The notes under the pieces were generated by a model. It ran no database searches, was not told the origin of the DNA, and was given only the letters and a program-made list of their open reading frames with translations. From Kofleriaceae bacterium (lineage in GTDB: Bacteria; Myxococcota_A; Polyangia; Haliangiales; Haliangiaceae): 11,376 nucleotides of DNA. Numbering within the stretch: the stretch's first letter is position 1; each line of letters starts with the position of its first letter. Position numbers and translations under genes: made by a program. Shown here one piece after another: positions 1 to 7,817 of this stretch. Location: assembly GCA_024642805.1 (NCBI GenBank), contig JAHEAK010000105.1, positions 1 to 11,376 of the forward strand, in the 5' to 3' direction.

Positions 1-1659
1 CGCGCCGCCACAATAGAAAGCCAGCGATCGCAAGGCGGTGCGCCGTGTGGCCATGGGACGACCGGTGGTGTAGAGGTTCTCGGCTTCGTCGATCAAGACC
101 ACCGGGCCGCGGATGTCTTCGCGACTGGCCAGGAGCGCGTGCATGAGCATGATGCGGCGATAAGCGTCGCGCCGATAGTTGGCGTCGCCTGGGCGCTTCT
201 CGAGATCGAAGCCGGCCAGATAGTTTTCGAGGATGGGGCCGGGCGAGCGCTTGCCCTTGCTGATGCGCAGGGCCTTGCTGGCGGCCTGGGCGACATCGCC
301 ATCACCTGCGCTAAGAGCTTCGAGGTCGGCGCGCAGTGCTGCGATGCTCTCGTCGTTGGACGTCCAGCGGCGCAGCATGGTGAGTGCGCTTGGCGTTCCT
401 TCGCGTGGCATCTGTGAGTGCTCGAAGAAGCGCGAGACGTGGCGAGCGGGATTGCCCAGATCGAGGCTGGTGCGCTCGAGATTGAGCCAGAAGACCGGGC
501 GACCATCCTGCAAGGCGCGCTCGGCCAGGTGCAGCATCAGGTGCGTCTTGCCACTGCCGTAGTCGCCGACCATCACCGAAAAGAAACGCCCGCCCTTGGC
601 TACCAGACTGAAGAGCTTGGCGATGGTCCTATCGAGTCGCTCCTGGCCGACTGAGAGCTCGGTGATGGCGCGTGCCGGCGGCACACCTTCGGCGATGCGG
701 ATGAGGTTGGCCAGAGCGCCGGCATCGAGAGCGGCTTGCGCTTTGCGGGTCTTGGCCTTGGGCGCTTTGCCCTCGCTAGCAACCAGGCTGGTCCACGAGC
801 GATGTGGGCCAGGCGGCATGGCCTCGGAAGGCACGGCCAGGCGCATCTCCAGAGGGGCCAGCGACTGCAGGGATTTTTTGCCGAAGAAGAACTCGTCTTG
901 CCCGGTCAGGACGACGCGCGTGCTGGTGGCTTCGCCGCCGAGGCCGTCGAAGTTATCGACCAGTTCGCGCAAGATGGTATAGGCGCGCTCGCGCTGGCGT
1001 GGGGTTCGCTTGGCCAGGCTCTCGCCCTCGGATAAGAAAATCACCAATCCGCGATAGCCGAGCACTCTGACGATGCGCGTGAACTCGGCGAGTGCGCGCT
1101 GTGCGCTTCGCTCACTCAAGGCTCGGCGCACTTGCGGATTGCGATACTTCTTTGCCGGCGAGCTGCCATCTAGCCAGGCTTGAAAGGCCCGTCGCTCGGC
1201 TGGCGCCTCCGGATCGTCATTGCCGAGGTAGGAGGCACAGAGGGCGGAGAGATCGCCAGTGGCTCCGCCCCAGGCTGCCGCTTCGAGAAACCTCTCGGCA
1301 CTCTTGCTGCCGTGGCGATCGTAGAAGCGCTCGAGGGTCCACAATAGATCGTGGGCCTTGGACTCGCCAGGCGCGACCAGCGATCCGAGGATGTCTCGCA
1401 CCATCGCCTCGGGCGACTCCAAGCCGTGCTCGCGCAGGGAGACGGTAGCGCTGATGAAACCCGACTCCCGCGCTTGCTCGGCCATGGCCCGGATAAGCTT
1501 CTGTTCCGCCGCCTGATCGGGACAGTGGATGAGTGAGACGCTCGAGGCCCGACTTTGGTCGAGGTCGGCGAGCGCCTGAGACAAACGGGCTAGCTCATCT
1601 TCGATGCGGGTAGCCGACCGAAGCTCTTGGGGCGAGGTGGCAGTCGTGGACGAGTGCAT
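1..1659 (-). CDS. Tandem BREX-type (DUF2791-like) ATP-binding protein, C-terminus beyond window edge
   Basis: The frame is open for 553 codons from ATG at 1657-1659 to base 1, with no stop, so the C-terminus lies outside the window. Two related ATPase modules are visible. Module 2 has Walker A GDYGSGKTH (residues 365-373, K371/T372) and Walker B VVLIDEAENLY (520-530, D524/E525). It is preceded by the GVPPARAITELSVGQERL stretch typical of BREX-system ATP-binding proteins of the BrxD/DUF2791 type. Module 1 (about 16-290) ends with that family's usual arrangement: LGYRGLVIFLSEGESL (199-214) where LxxDEaE is expected, then an arginine-rich helix, and RVVLTGQDEFFFG (248-260). Its Walker A position reads SLIHCPDQAAEQK and its Walker B LSEGE, so it should not hydrolyse ATP. 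This is family knowledge plus my reading of a degenerate copy. Cytoplasmic. Known relatives work beside helicases in phage defence, but no partner is visible here, so a defence role is inference. Confidence 0.8.
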   Translation of the reverse strand, partial: MHSSTTATSPQELRSATRIEDELARLSQALADLDQSRASSVSLIHCPDQAAEQKLIRAMAEQARESGFISATVSLREHGLESPEAMVRDILGSLVAPGESKAHDLLWTLERFYDRHGSKSAERFLEAAAWGGATGDLSALCASYLGNDDPEAPAERRAFQAWLDGSSPAKKYRNPQVRRALSERSAQRALAEFTRIVRVLGYRGLVIFLSEGESLAKRTPRQRERAYTILRELVDNFDGLGGEATSTRVVLTGQDEFFFGKKSLQSLAPLEMRLAVPSEAMPPGPHRSWTSLVASEGKAPKAKTRKAQAALDAGALANLIRIAEGVPPARAITELSVGQERLDRTIAKLFSLVAKGGRFFSVMVGDYGSGKTHLMLHLAERALQDGRPVFWLNLERTSLDLGNPARHVSRFFEHSQMPREGTPSALTMLRRWTSNDESIAALRADLEALSAGDGDVAQAASKALRISKGKRSPGPILENYLAGFDLEKRPGDANYRRDAYRRIMLMHALLASREDIRGPVVLIDEAENLYTTGRPMATRRTALRSLAFYCGGA

Positions 1660-1845
1660 GTCGGGAGTATAGGTCCCACTGGGAGATTCTTCACAGGAAG
1701 GGGCAGGCCGGGAATCCAATAGTAATTTCACCTAGCTGGCGCTGGTTCATTTTTCCGGAGGCCAGACGGATGGTGAGTGCCGCCGCGCCTCCCTTGTCGG
1801 CGCCGGGCCTTGGCCACAGGCCCCTGGGCCTCGTACAGTGCCGCC

Positions 1846-2550
1846 ATGATGTACAGGCACTTGCGTTGGACTCGACAGCTACGACCGCTCTTCTTGGCTT
1901 CCACTCGGGCGATGCGGCCTGAGTTGGCGCCTGGCTTGACGCCTGGGTTGGCGCCTGGCTTGACATTGGTGGTGGCGCTGGCACTTGCGTCGGGGACTTC
2001 GTGCTCCAAGAAAGAAGCAGCGGACAACGCCGATAAGAATAACTCTGATAACTCCGCTGCGACGACGAGTGCACAGGCAAACGCCGCTGGCACCAGCGGC
2101 GACGCGGGCGGCGAGCAAGCCTGCACCGAGGCCGGGCCTGCGTGTTTGCCCAAGATCGACCTGAAAGACGCAACAGGCAAGCTTTGGACTCCGAGCGATC
2201 TGGCCGGCAAGGTGGTGGTCATCAACTTTTGGGCGACATGGTGTGCCCCCTGTCAGGCCGAGGTTCCGGACCTCGCGCGCATTCAAGATGTCTACAAGGA
2301 CCGGGGTGTGATGGTCTTTGGCATGTTGGCCGAGCAACCCGTCAACGAGCCAGCGCTACAGGCCTTCCAAGAAAAGTTCGGACTCACCTATCCGGTCATT
2401 CCGGTGACCAAGACCATCTTCGAGTCCTTTGGCCAGCCGCGGGCCATGCCGACAAGCTTCGTCTATTCGCGTAGCGGGCACCTGAAGTTCACCACGCCAG
2501 GGGCCGTGGATGCCGCCACTCTCGAGCAAGCCTTTGAGGGGCTGCTTTAG
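1846..2550 (+). CDS. TlpA-like thioredoxin-fold lipoprotein
   Basis: With the ATG at 1846 the protein has 234 residues. An arginine-rich N-region and a Pro-Gly-Leu repeat precede a hydrophobic stretch, LTLVVALALASG, ending at Cys53, a probable lipidation site with a weak lipobox (GTSC). A Ser/Ala/Asn-rich linker follows, then a thioredoxin fold with WCAPC (132-136) after VVVINFWAT and the cis-proline loop MPTSF (Pro202). This matches TlpA/ResA-type thiol-disulfide oxidoreductases, which reduce disulfides or support cytochrome c maturation outside the cytoplasmic membrane. An extra cysteine pair (residues 93 and 100) sits just ahead of the fold. The start is uncertain: GTG 1777 and ATG 1912 are in frame, and none has a clear Shine-Dalgarno. 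ATG 1912 gives a shorter signal peptide and 212 residues. It is divergent from the ATPase gene; no cytochrome biogenesis gene adjoins it, so the substrate is unknown. Confidence 0.88.
   Translation: MMYRHLRWTRQLRPLFLASTRAMRPELAPGLTPGLAPGLTLVVALALASGTSCSKKEAADNADKNNSDNSAATTSAQANAAGTSGDAGGEQACTEAGPACLPKIDLKDATGKLWTPSDLAGKVVVINFWATWCAPCQAEVPDLARIQDVYKDRGVMVFGMLAEQPVNEPALQAFQEKFGLTYPVIPVTKTIFESFGQPRAMPTSFVYSRSGHLKFTTPGAVDAATLEQAFEGLL
1924..1964 (+). repeat. Short in-frame tandem repeat in the TlpA-like N-terminus
   Basis: A 17-base word, TTGGCGCCTGGCTTGAC, occurs at 1924-1940 and again at 1948-1964, a 24-base period with a related GCCTGGG half-unit between. It encodes the Leu-Ala-Pro-Gly-Leu-Thr-Pro-Gly repeat just before the hydrophobic core of the signal peptide. 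The period is a multiple of three, so copy-number change would lengthen or shorten the N-region without a frameshift. Confidence 0.7.
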
Positions 2551-2718
2551 AACCGGCGTGTGCTAGCCAGCCCGCATCCGGCGTGCGCGGACCCTGACAT
2601 CTGTGTCCGGTTTTGCAGGCGGACGGCAAAGCGCCAGTGCCAAGCTGTCCGGCTGGTGCATATATCCAGTTGATATTGCAGCGGTTTAGGTGGCCCGTCC
2701 TCTGCAAAAGAGCAGGGG

Positions 2719-4284
2719 GTGAGACTTCTTCGCCAACCATGGATTCGGCCCTGGGCACAGCCCCGGGACCGTGACTCTGCCTTTCGACCCATCCGCAGCC
2801 TGAGCCATCCGCTCTGGCTTGGCGCTCTCGTGTTGCTCGTGCTCAACGATCACCTGCTCAAGGGTGCCTCGCTGCCCGGCTGGCTGGGTGGCGCGCACGT
2901 GCCCGCCTGGTTGACCGGCAAGCTCAGTGACTTCGTAGGACCCGTGGTGGCCGCCGCTCTCCTGGCTGTTGTGCTCGCTGTGCGCACGCGACGCGGCTGG
3001 CTGCTCGCGCACCTCGCCACCGCCACGGGCTTTGCCGCCATCAACCTTTCGCCCTGGCTGGCTCGATGGATCGAGGCCTGGACCGCGAGCACACCCATGC
3101 CCTGGATCATCACCGTCGATCCAAGCGATGTGATCGGCCTTATCGCGCTGCCTCTTTCCTACGTGATCCTCGGGCACGCCAGTGCACGGCAGGCACGCGC
3201 CACCAAGCTCTGGCGCCCACTGGCACGGGGCATCGCTATTCCCGTCTCTGCGCTGGCCTGCATGGCAACCAGTGCCCCCGCGGAACCTCTTGAGCCATCG
3301 CCGCCATCCTTCCCCGATGCGTTTGGCGCGGTGGCGCTCGGCAACGCCACCGATCAGGATCGCCTCATTCGCGTGCGGCCCCTTCGCGAGAGCGTCGTCG
3401 TCGATTGCCCGACCATGCTCGCCGACCCCTCGCACACACTGCCTCGCGAGCTCTTCGCATCCGCAACCACCTGGTCCCTGGAGGCCGGCCGTGCCTTGCC
3501 ACTAGCCAACTCGAGCCGCATGTGCACCGCCTACCTGGTGGAGAGCGAGGGCATGCCGTCGATGATTCTGGCCTGGTATCGCTTCAACTTCGAGGACACC
3601 TGGATACCAAGCACGACGGCGCTTCCCAATCGCAGCCTGGCGCTCCTGCAAGAGGTCAACGGCGATTGGCTCAGTCTGGTCCATGAGACCGCTTCCTTCT
3701 TGCGCCCAGCGGAGCCAACGTCGGGGCAATGCCTCGTGGCCGATGCCGGCTCGGGCCTCGATTGGTCAGATAGTGCTATCGGGCTTCGCGAGATCACCGA
3801 CATCAAGAGCGCTCCTAACGACTGTTACGAGTTCCGCTTTGCAAGCGGCAGCGACCAGGTCATATGTGTGCCCATCGAGCCACCCTTTGCGATCGGCGAG
3901 CAGGTTCAGGTCACCCAGGCCGCCTTGGTTGGCGCCGACTTGCGCGAGGCCGACACCCTCGAAGTGCGCAGCGCGACTACCTCGATGCTGATTGCGCGCG
4001 GCAACCTCCTGCCACCGGGGACGTCACGAGTGGAAGCGCTCGAAGGCTGCCCGGTGCAGCACGACGAGTGCAATAGCTCGGTGCGACAAGCGCGGCTTTT
4101 GCTCGAAGACTCCGGCGAGGTCTTCGCCACGGCCGGGCAGTCAGTGGAATTGCCTAGCGGTGAAGAGCTGCACCTGGTGCGCGTGCAACAGATGCCGGCC
4201 CACGATCTCGAATGCGCGCCCGCTGCCACCTCCCTCGACTATCTCGAATACCTACTCATCCAAGACATCACGGAGGCGCCATGA
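2719..4284 (+). CDS. Membrane protein of unknown function with extracytoplasmic C-terminal domain
   Basis: The 521-residue frame opens with GTG at 2719; no ATG occurs before residue 127, so the start is provisional. The N-terminal 190 residues look like four or five membrane segments, at about 31-47, 72-88, 94-112, 136-153 and 168-186. A conserved-looking stretch with LNDHLLKG (42-49) and LTGKLSDFVGP (65-75) lies around the first two segments. I associate this signature with uncharacterised membrane proteins but cannot name a function. The last segment, IPVSALACMATS, resembles a signal-peptide cleavage region. The remaining 330 residues are soluble, beta-rich in appearance and contain several cysteines (for example in CVPIEPP and EGCPVQHDEC), suggesting an extracytoplasmic, possibly disulfide-bonded domain. 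The stop overlaps the start of the VWA lipoprotein gene (ATGA, 4281-4284), so the two are probably co-translated and may act together at the envelope. Confidence 0.8.
   Translation: MRLLRQPWIRPWAQPRDRDSAFRPIRSLSHPLWLGALVLLVLNDHLLKGASLPGWLGGAHVPAWLTGKLSDFVGPVVAAALLAVVLAVRTRRGWLLAHLATATGFAAINLSPWLARWIEAWTASTPMPWIITVDPSDVIGLIALPLSYVILGHASARQARATKLWRPLARGIAIPVSALACMATSAPAEPLEPSPPSFPDAFGAVALGNATDQDRLIRVRPLRESVVVDCPTMLADPSHTLPRELFASATTWSLEAGRALPLANSSRMCTAYLVESEGMPSMILAWYRFNFEDTWIPSTTALPNRSLALLQEVNGDWLSLVHETASFLRPAEPTSGQCLVADAGSGLDWSDSAIGLREITDIKSAPNDCYEFRFASGSDQVICVPIEPPFAIGEQVQVTQAALVGADLREADTLEVRSATTSMLIARGNLLPPGTSRVEALEGCPVQHDECNSSVRQARLLLEDSGEVFATAGQSVELPSGEELHLVRVQQMPAHDLECAPAATSLDYLEYLLIQDITEAP
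4272..4276 (+). promoter_or_regulatory. Shine-Dalgarno fixing the VWA lipoprotein start
   Basis: GGAGG lies four bases before ATG 4281, inside the last codons of the upstream membrane-protein gene. It supports ATG 4281 over the longer in-frame start at 4212, because only the shorter protein begins with a proper lipoprotein signal peptide. It also supports coupled translation of the pair. Confidence 0.85.
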
Positions 4285-5843
4285 AATCACATCAACGAAC
4301 GACAGCTCTGCTTTCTAGTGGCCTTCTTTCGTGCGCTCTGGCGCTCGGGGCCTGCGCCAGCAACGACGGCGCCAGCAGCTATCCAGGCCAGGATCCCTCG
4401 ACCGGAGCCACAGGCGTCGGGCAGGGCGGCGCGCAGGACTTCGGTCTCTTTCGGCAGATCTTGGAGAATGGAGAAGTCCCCGCGCCAAGCACTCTCGATG
4501 CCATGGGCTTCTTTGCGGAGCACAAGCTCGACTATCCCCTGCCCGAGTGCGAGGGAGATCTTTGTATGCACGGCCTGCTCGGTGCGATGGGCAACATGAT
4601 CAGCGGCAACGACTGCACGATCATGCAGCTGGGCATGAACTCGCCGATTCAGATCGATCCCGACAATCGCCCGCCGATGCATCTGGTGCTTGCCATCGAC
4701 GTCTCCGGTTCGATGGCAGGTCAACCCATGGCCTTTCTGCGCCAGGGTCTCGACGCCATGCTCGGCGAGCTGGGCGCAGAGGACACGGTTTCTCTGGTTA
4801 CCTACTCCTTCGCAGCCAGCACGGTGTTCGAGGCGCTGCCCATCAGTGAGCTCGCGACCATGCGTGAGACCTTTGCTGGCTTGAGCGCTGGCGGCGGCAC
4901 CAACCTCTATGACGGACTGTCGACGGCCTTGCGCATCGCGGCCGATCACCAGAGCCCGGCCATCCAGAACCGAGTGATCTTCCTCTCCGATGGTCAGGCG
5001 ACGGCTGGACTCACCAGCCCGAGCAAGATCCGCTCGCTCGCCGAATCCTACGCGCGCCTTGGCATCGCTATCACCACCATCGGTGTCGGCGAGAGTTTCG
5101 ACCTCGAGGTCATGCGCGGTCTAGGCGAGGTCGGCGCGGGCAACTTCTACTTTCTCTCAGATCCGGCTGATGTAGTCGAGGTCTTCACCGATGAGGTCAA
5201 GACCTTCCTCAGGCCCATTGCGCTGGATGTGCAGATCGACGTCAGTCTGGCTCCTTCCTATACCCTGCGTGCTGGCTACGGCGTGCGCGAATGGCATCGC
5301 AGCCCCACGGGCGCGAGCATTCGCATCCCCGCCCTTTACCTTGCCGGTCGCACTAGCGCCGATGACCCGATAGAAGAGGGACGTCGCGGAGGTGGTGGCG
5401 CCATCATCTTCGAGCTGGTTGCTGGCATCGGCGATGCGGGATCCGGCGAGGTCGGTTCGGCCACGATTTCCTACACCGATCCGAGCACGGGCGAGCCGCG
5501 ATCGCAGAGGATTGATCTAGCGGCCCCGCACTTGCCCGGTCACACCCCTGCCGAGGGCTACTTCAGCGATGCCACGGTCGAGAAGGCCTTCGTCATGCTG
5601 AACATCTTTGCGGGCTTCGACATGGCCGCCCGTCTGGCCTACGACGCCGACGGCCGCAGTGCCCAAGCAACCCTCCTCGCCCTTCGCGCCAGTGTGCAAG
5701 CTTGGCTGGTCAGCAACGAAGATCCAGACATTCGCGACGACCTGCACTACATCGATCTCTTCATCGCCAACCTACAGCCGGCCATCGACGCTAACCCTTC
5801 CTATCCAACGGCGCCGCCTAGCAATCCCTGGCCATCCGACTAG
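4281..5843 (+). CDS. von Willebrand factor type A (VWA) domain lipoprotein
   Basis: The protein has 520 residues. Residues 1-25 form a clear lipoprotein signal peptide: basic KSHQR, a hydrophobic core, and lipobox LGAC with Cys25. A Gly/Ser-rich linker and a domain with three cysteines (90, 95, 112) precede a VWA domain at about 134-310. Its metal-ion-dependent adhesion site is complete: DVSGSM (D140, S142, S144), T207 in GGGTN and D237 in LSDGQ. The following region (FLRPIALDVQIDV onward, about 309-400) and the C-terminal helical part resemble the layout of YfbK-like VWA proteins. The product should be membrane-anchored on the extracytoplasmic side and bind a protein ligand through Mg2+ or another divalent ion (family knowledge). 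The ligand is unknown; the overlapping upstream membrane protein is the first candidate (inference). The C-terminus is rich in Pro and Ser. Confidence 0.93.
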   Translation: MKSHQRTTALLSSGLLSCALALGACASNDGASSYPGQDPSTGATGVGQGGAQDFGLFRQILENGEVPAPSTLDAMGFFAEHKLDYPLPECEGDLCMHGLLGAMGNMISGNDCTIMQLGMNSPIQIDPDNRPPMHLVLAIDVSGSMAGQPMAFLRQGLDAMLGELGAEDTVSLVTYSFAASTVFEALPISELATMRETFAGLSAGGGTNLYDGLSTALRIAADHQSPAIQNRVIFLSDGQATAGLTSPSKIRSLAESYARLGIAITTIGVGESFDLEVMRGLGEVGAGNFYFLSDPADVVEVFTDEVKTFLRPIALDVQIDVSLAPSYTLRAGYGVREWHRSPTGASIRIPALYLAGRTSADDPIEEGRRGGGGAIIFELVAGIGDAGSGEVGSATISYTDPSTGEPRSQRIDLAAPHLPGHTPAEGYFSDATVEKAFVMLNIFAGFDMAARLAYDADGRSAQATLLALRASVQAWLVSNEDPDIRDDLHYIDLFIANLQPAIDANPSYPTAPPSNPWPSD

Positions 5844-5890
5844 CCCCAGGGCTTCGGCCTCGCTTGCGCGCTCGGGGCCGCTCGTCGAGG

Positions 5891-5974
5891 CCCGAGTTGT
5901 GTGGCCCGAGTTGTGTGGCCCGAGTTGTGTGGCCCGAGTTGTGTGGCCCGAGTTGTGTGGCCCGAGTTGTGTGG
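5891..5974. repeat. Six exact tandem copies of a 14-bp unit
   Basis: The unit CCCGAGTTGTGTGG is repeated head to tail at 5891, 5905, 5919, 5933, 5947 and 5961 with no mismatch. It lies between the VWA lipoprotein stop (5843) and the likely CBS-protein start (6090). The period is not a multiple of three, so every reading frame through it cycles through the same three peptides and the open frames there are artefacts. The units are too short, and lack spacers, for CRISPR. Perfect identity suggests recent expansion by slippage. It could be a variable-number repeat that alters expression of the CBS gene 115 bp downstream, or a set of 14-bp protein-binding sites; neither is shown. Confidence 0.95.
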
Positions 5975-6089
5975 CTGTGCTGCGGGGACAGAGTTGCGCG
6001 TCCTCGCGTGCCCAGTGCACATTCTGCGCACGAGCTGGTGTGGGACGGGCCGCCCGCAACCCATGCGGTGGCACTGCTCGTGCAATCCC

Positions 6090-7817
6090 ATGGCTGCAGT
6101 GAGCCCAGCATCCGCGCCTACACTGGAGAAACTCCTCGTTCGTCACATCATGACGGACTCGCTCGTCACCCTTCGAGAGCATCACAGCCTTCCGCTTGCC
6201 AGCGCCCTGATGTTCGAGCGCGGCATCGCGCACTTGCCGATTCTCTCCGGGGAGGGTGTGTTGCTTGGGCTGGTCAGTCAGCGGGACGTGCTGGCGGCCG
6301 AGCTCAGCTATGCGCGCGCCATGCTACTGGCGGATGATGAGCGCGAGGAGATCGACATGCTCGTGCCCCTCGGTCAGATCGTCAAGCGCGAGGTAGCGAC
6401 CCTGTCTGCAGAAATGAGTGTGCGGATGGCCGCACAACACTTGCTCGAGCACCGACAGGGATGTGCGCCTGTTCTCGACGACAAGCGCGCTGTCATCGGC
6501 GTGGTGGCCGAGGACGACATCCTTTCGCTGTGCCTGCAGCGGCTGCAAGGGCACTCCCTGAGCGTGGCCGACCTCATGACCCGCGAGCTAGTCACCGCCA
6601 GCCGTGACACCAGTGTTCCCGATGCGCTCGCTCTGATGAGCTCTCACGACATTCATCACCTGCCCGTTGCCGACAGCAAAGGCGCGTTGCTTGGAGTGGT
6701 GAGTCATCGCGATTTGCAAATCTTCGAGCGCTCCATGGTCGGCAAGCTCGGCGCCATCCGAACTCTCAACGAGTTCTTGGGTCGAGATATTTGGACCACC
6801 ACGCTGCGGGCTAAGGCACGCGACGCCGCACAGACCCTGCGAGACAATCGCTTCGGATGTTTGCCCGTGGTCGAAGATGGCCATCTCCTCGGCATCGTCA
6901 CGCAGAGCGATTTGCTCAAGGCCATCGTCGAGCTCGACAGCGAGCAGACCCGGCGCGTGCCTAGCGATGTACCAAGCAACTACTACGTCAGCGCTCCGCT
7001 GCGCTGGCTCTCGCCGGAAGCAACCCTTGCCGAGGCCCTCGACAGCTTCGAGCACTTCTCGGTGTCGACCTTGCTGGTGATGCACGAGGAACTCACCCTG
7101 GGCATTCTGTCGCGCAGCGATGTCCTACGAGCGATGCAGAGCTCAGCGAAGAGCTCGGGGAAGAGCTCGGGGGCGGGAGCAAGGGGCGTCCTCGAGCAAA
7201 GGGTGACCGAGCACATGTCGACGGATCTGGTCAGCGTGCCCGCAGATCAGAGCGTGGGCGAGACGGCAGCGCTCTTGGTCAGCAAACAGATTCACCACGT
7301 TCTAATCGTCGAGGACGATCGTGTCGTCGGCATTCTCGGGACCACCGACATTCTGCTGGCGGTGCGCGACCATCGCCTTGAGAACCCACTGCGCGAATTC
7401 ATGTCGCAGCTGATCTTCACCATTGATGTGCACGAGAGCCTCGGGGCCGCCTTGCGCTACTTGCAGCGCGCCGGGCTCACCGGTCTCATCGTTCAGGACG
7501 GTGAGCTGCCCGTCGGGGTCTTTGGTCAACGCGAAGCGCTGCGTGCACGAGACCAGTCATCGGATCTGCACATCGAAGATCTGATGTCACCGGCCTTCCT
7601 GTGTCTGTCCTCGCAGACGCCCGCCTTTCGGGCCGCGCAGCAGGCAGCGGCCCTTGGTGTGCAACAGATTGCCGTGCAGGAAGATGGCAAGACCGTTGGT
7701 CTGGTGACGACCACGGACTTTGCCCGCATCCTGGCTCGGCAAGCGCCGCCCAGCTATGGCCGTGCCAGCGACACCGATACCCACCAGATTGGTGCTACGC
7801 GCAGCAAGCCGGCATGA
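6090..7817 (+). CDS. Multi-CBS-domain protein with eight CBS motifs
   Basis: From ATG 6090 the protein has 575 residues and consists almost entirely of CBS motifs. I read eight, at about 16-70, 96-146, 158-212, 229-280, 296-348, 370-425, 434-487 and 494-548, which would form four Bateman modules. Each ends in the hydrophobic-x-x-x-D signature: SQRD 63-66, AEDD 140-143, SHRD 205-208, TQSD 271-274, SRSD 341-344, GTTD 417-420, GQRE 479-482 and TTTD 540-543. Motifs 1, 3, 4, 5 and 8 keep the S/T-x-x-D form that contacts adenine nucleotide ribose in the family; 2, 6 and 7 deviate. There is no enzymatic, channel or DNA-binding domain and no membrane segment, so it is probably a cytoplasmic adenylate or SAM sensor acting on a partner (inference). 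The frame stays open upstream to 5901 through the 14-bp repeats, but that part looks non-coding. ATG 6063 is the alternative start; neither start has a clear Shine-Dalgarno. Confidence 0.92.
   Translation: MAAVSPASAPTLEKLLVRHIMTDSLVTLREHHSLPLASALMFERGIAHLPILSGEGVLLGLVSQRDVLAAELSYARAMLLADDEREEIDMLVPLGQIVKREVATLSAEMSVRMAAQHLLEHRQGCAPVLDDKRAVIGVVAEDDILSLCLQRLQGHSLSVADLMTRELVTASRDTSVPDALALMSSHDIHHLPVADSKGALLGVVSHRDLQIFERSMVGKLGAIRTLNEFLGRDIWTTTLRAKARDAAQTLRDNRFGCLPVVEDGHLLGIVTQSDLLKAIVELDSEQTRRVPSDVPSNYYVSAPLRWLSPEATLAEALDSFEHFSVSTLLVMHEELTLGILSRSDVLRAMQSSAKSSGKSSGAGARGVLEQRVTEHMSTDLVSVPADQSVGETAALLVSKQIHHVLIVEDDRVVGILGTTDILLAVRDHRLENPLREFMSQLIFTIDVHESLGAALRYLQRAGLTGLIVQDGELPVGVFGQREALRARDQSSDLHIEDLMSPAFLCLSSQTPAFRAAQQAAALGVQQIAVQEDGKTVGLVTTTDFARILARQAPPSYGRASDTDTHQIGATRSKPA
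7139..7174 (+). repeat. Three 12-bp repeats encoding an interdomain Ser/Gly/Lys linker
   Basis: Three 12-base units, each beginning GAGCTC, lie at 7139, 7151 and 7163. They encode SSAK-SSGK-SSGA (residues 351-362 of the CBS protein), placed exactly between the fifth and sixth CBS motifs. The period preserves frame, so this looks like a flexible linker grown by tandem duplication. The linker does not fall at the boundary between the second and third module pairs. Confidence 0.8.

Noticed and set aside
1674..1684. TCCC-act-GGGA inverted repeat between the ATPase and TlpA-like genes as an operator
   Set aside because: Four-base arms are expected by chance in GC-rich DNA, and there is no second copy.
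2686..3435. 249-codon minus-strand open frame opposite the membrane-protein gene
   Set aside because: The product is Gly/Arg/His-rich without recognisable motifs, and the plus-strand frame has clear membrane segments and runs into a coupled gene.
4287..4949. 220-codon minus-strand open frame opposite the VWA lipoprotein
   Set aside because: It is antisense to a signal peptide and complete MIDAS on the plus strand, and shows no family features.
5849..5860. Small TTCG-loop hairpin after the VWA gene as a terminator
   Set aside because: The stem is only three G-C pairs plus one wobble pair and no T tract follows.
5891..5974. CRISPR array
   Set aside because: Units are 14 bp, directly abutting, without spacers, and no cas gene is present.
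5901..6089. Upstream extension of the CBS gene through the 14-bp repeats
   Set aside because: The translation is a repeat artefact followed by Cys/Arg-rich, non-conserved residues, and the first CBS motif begins soon after ATG 6090.
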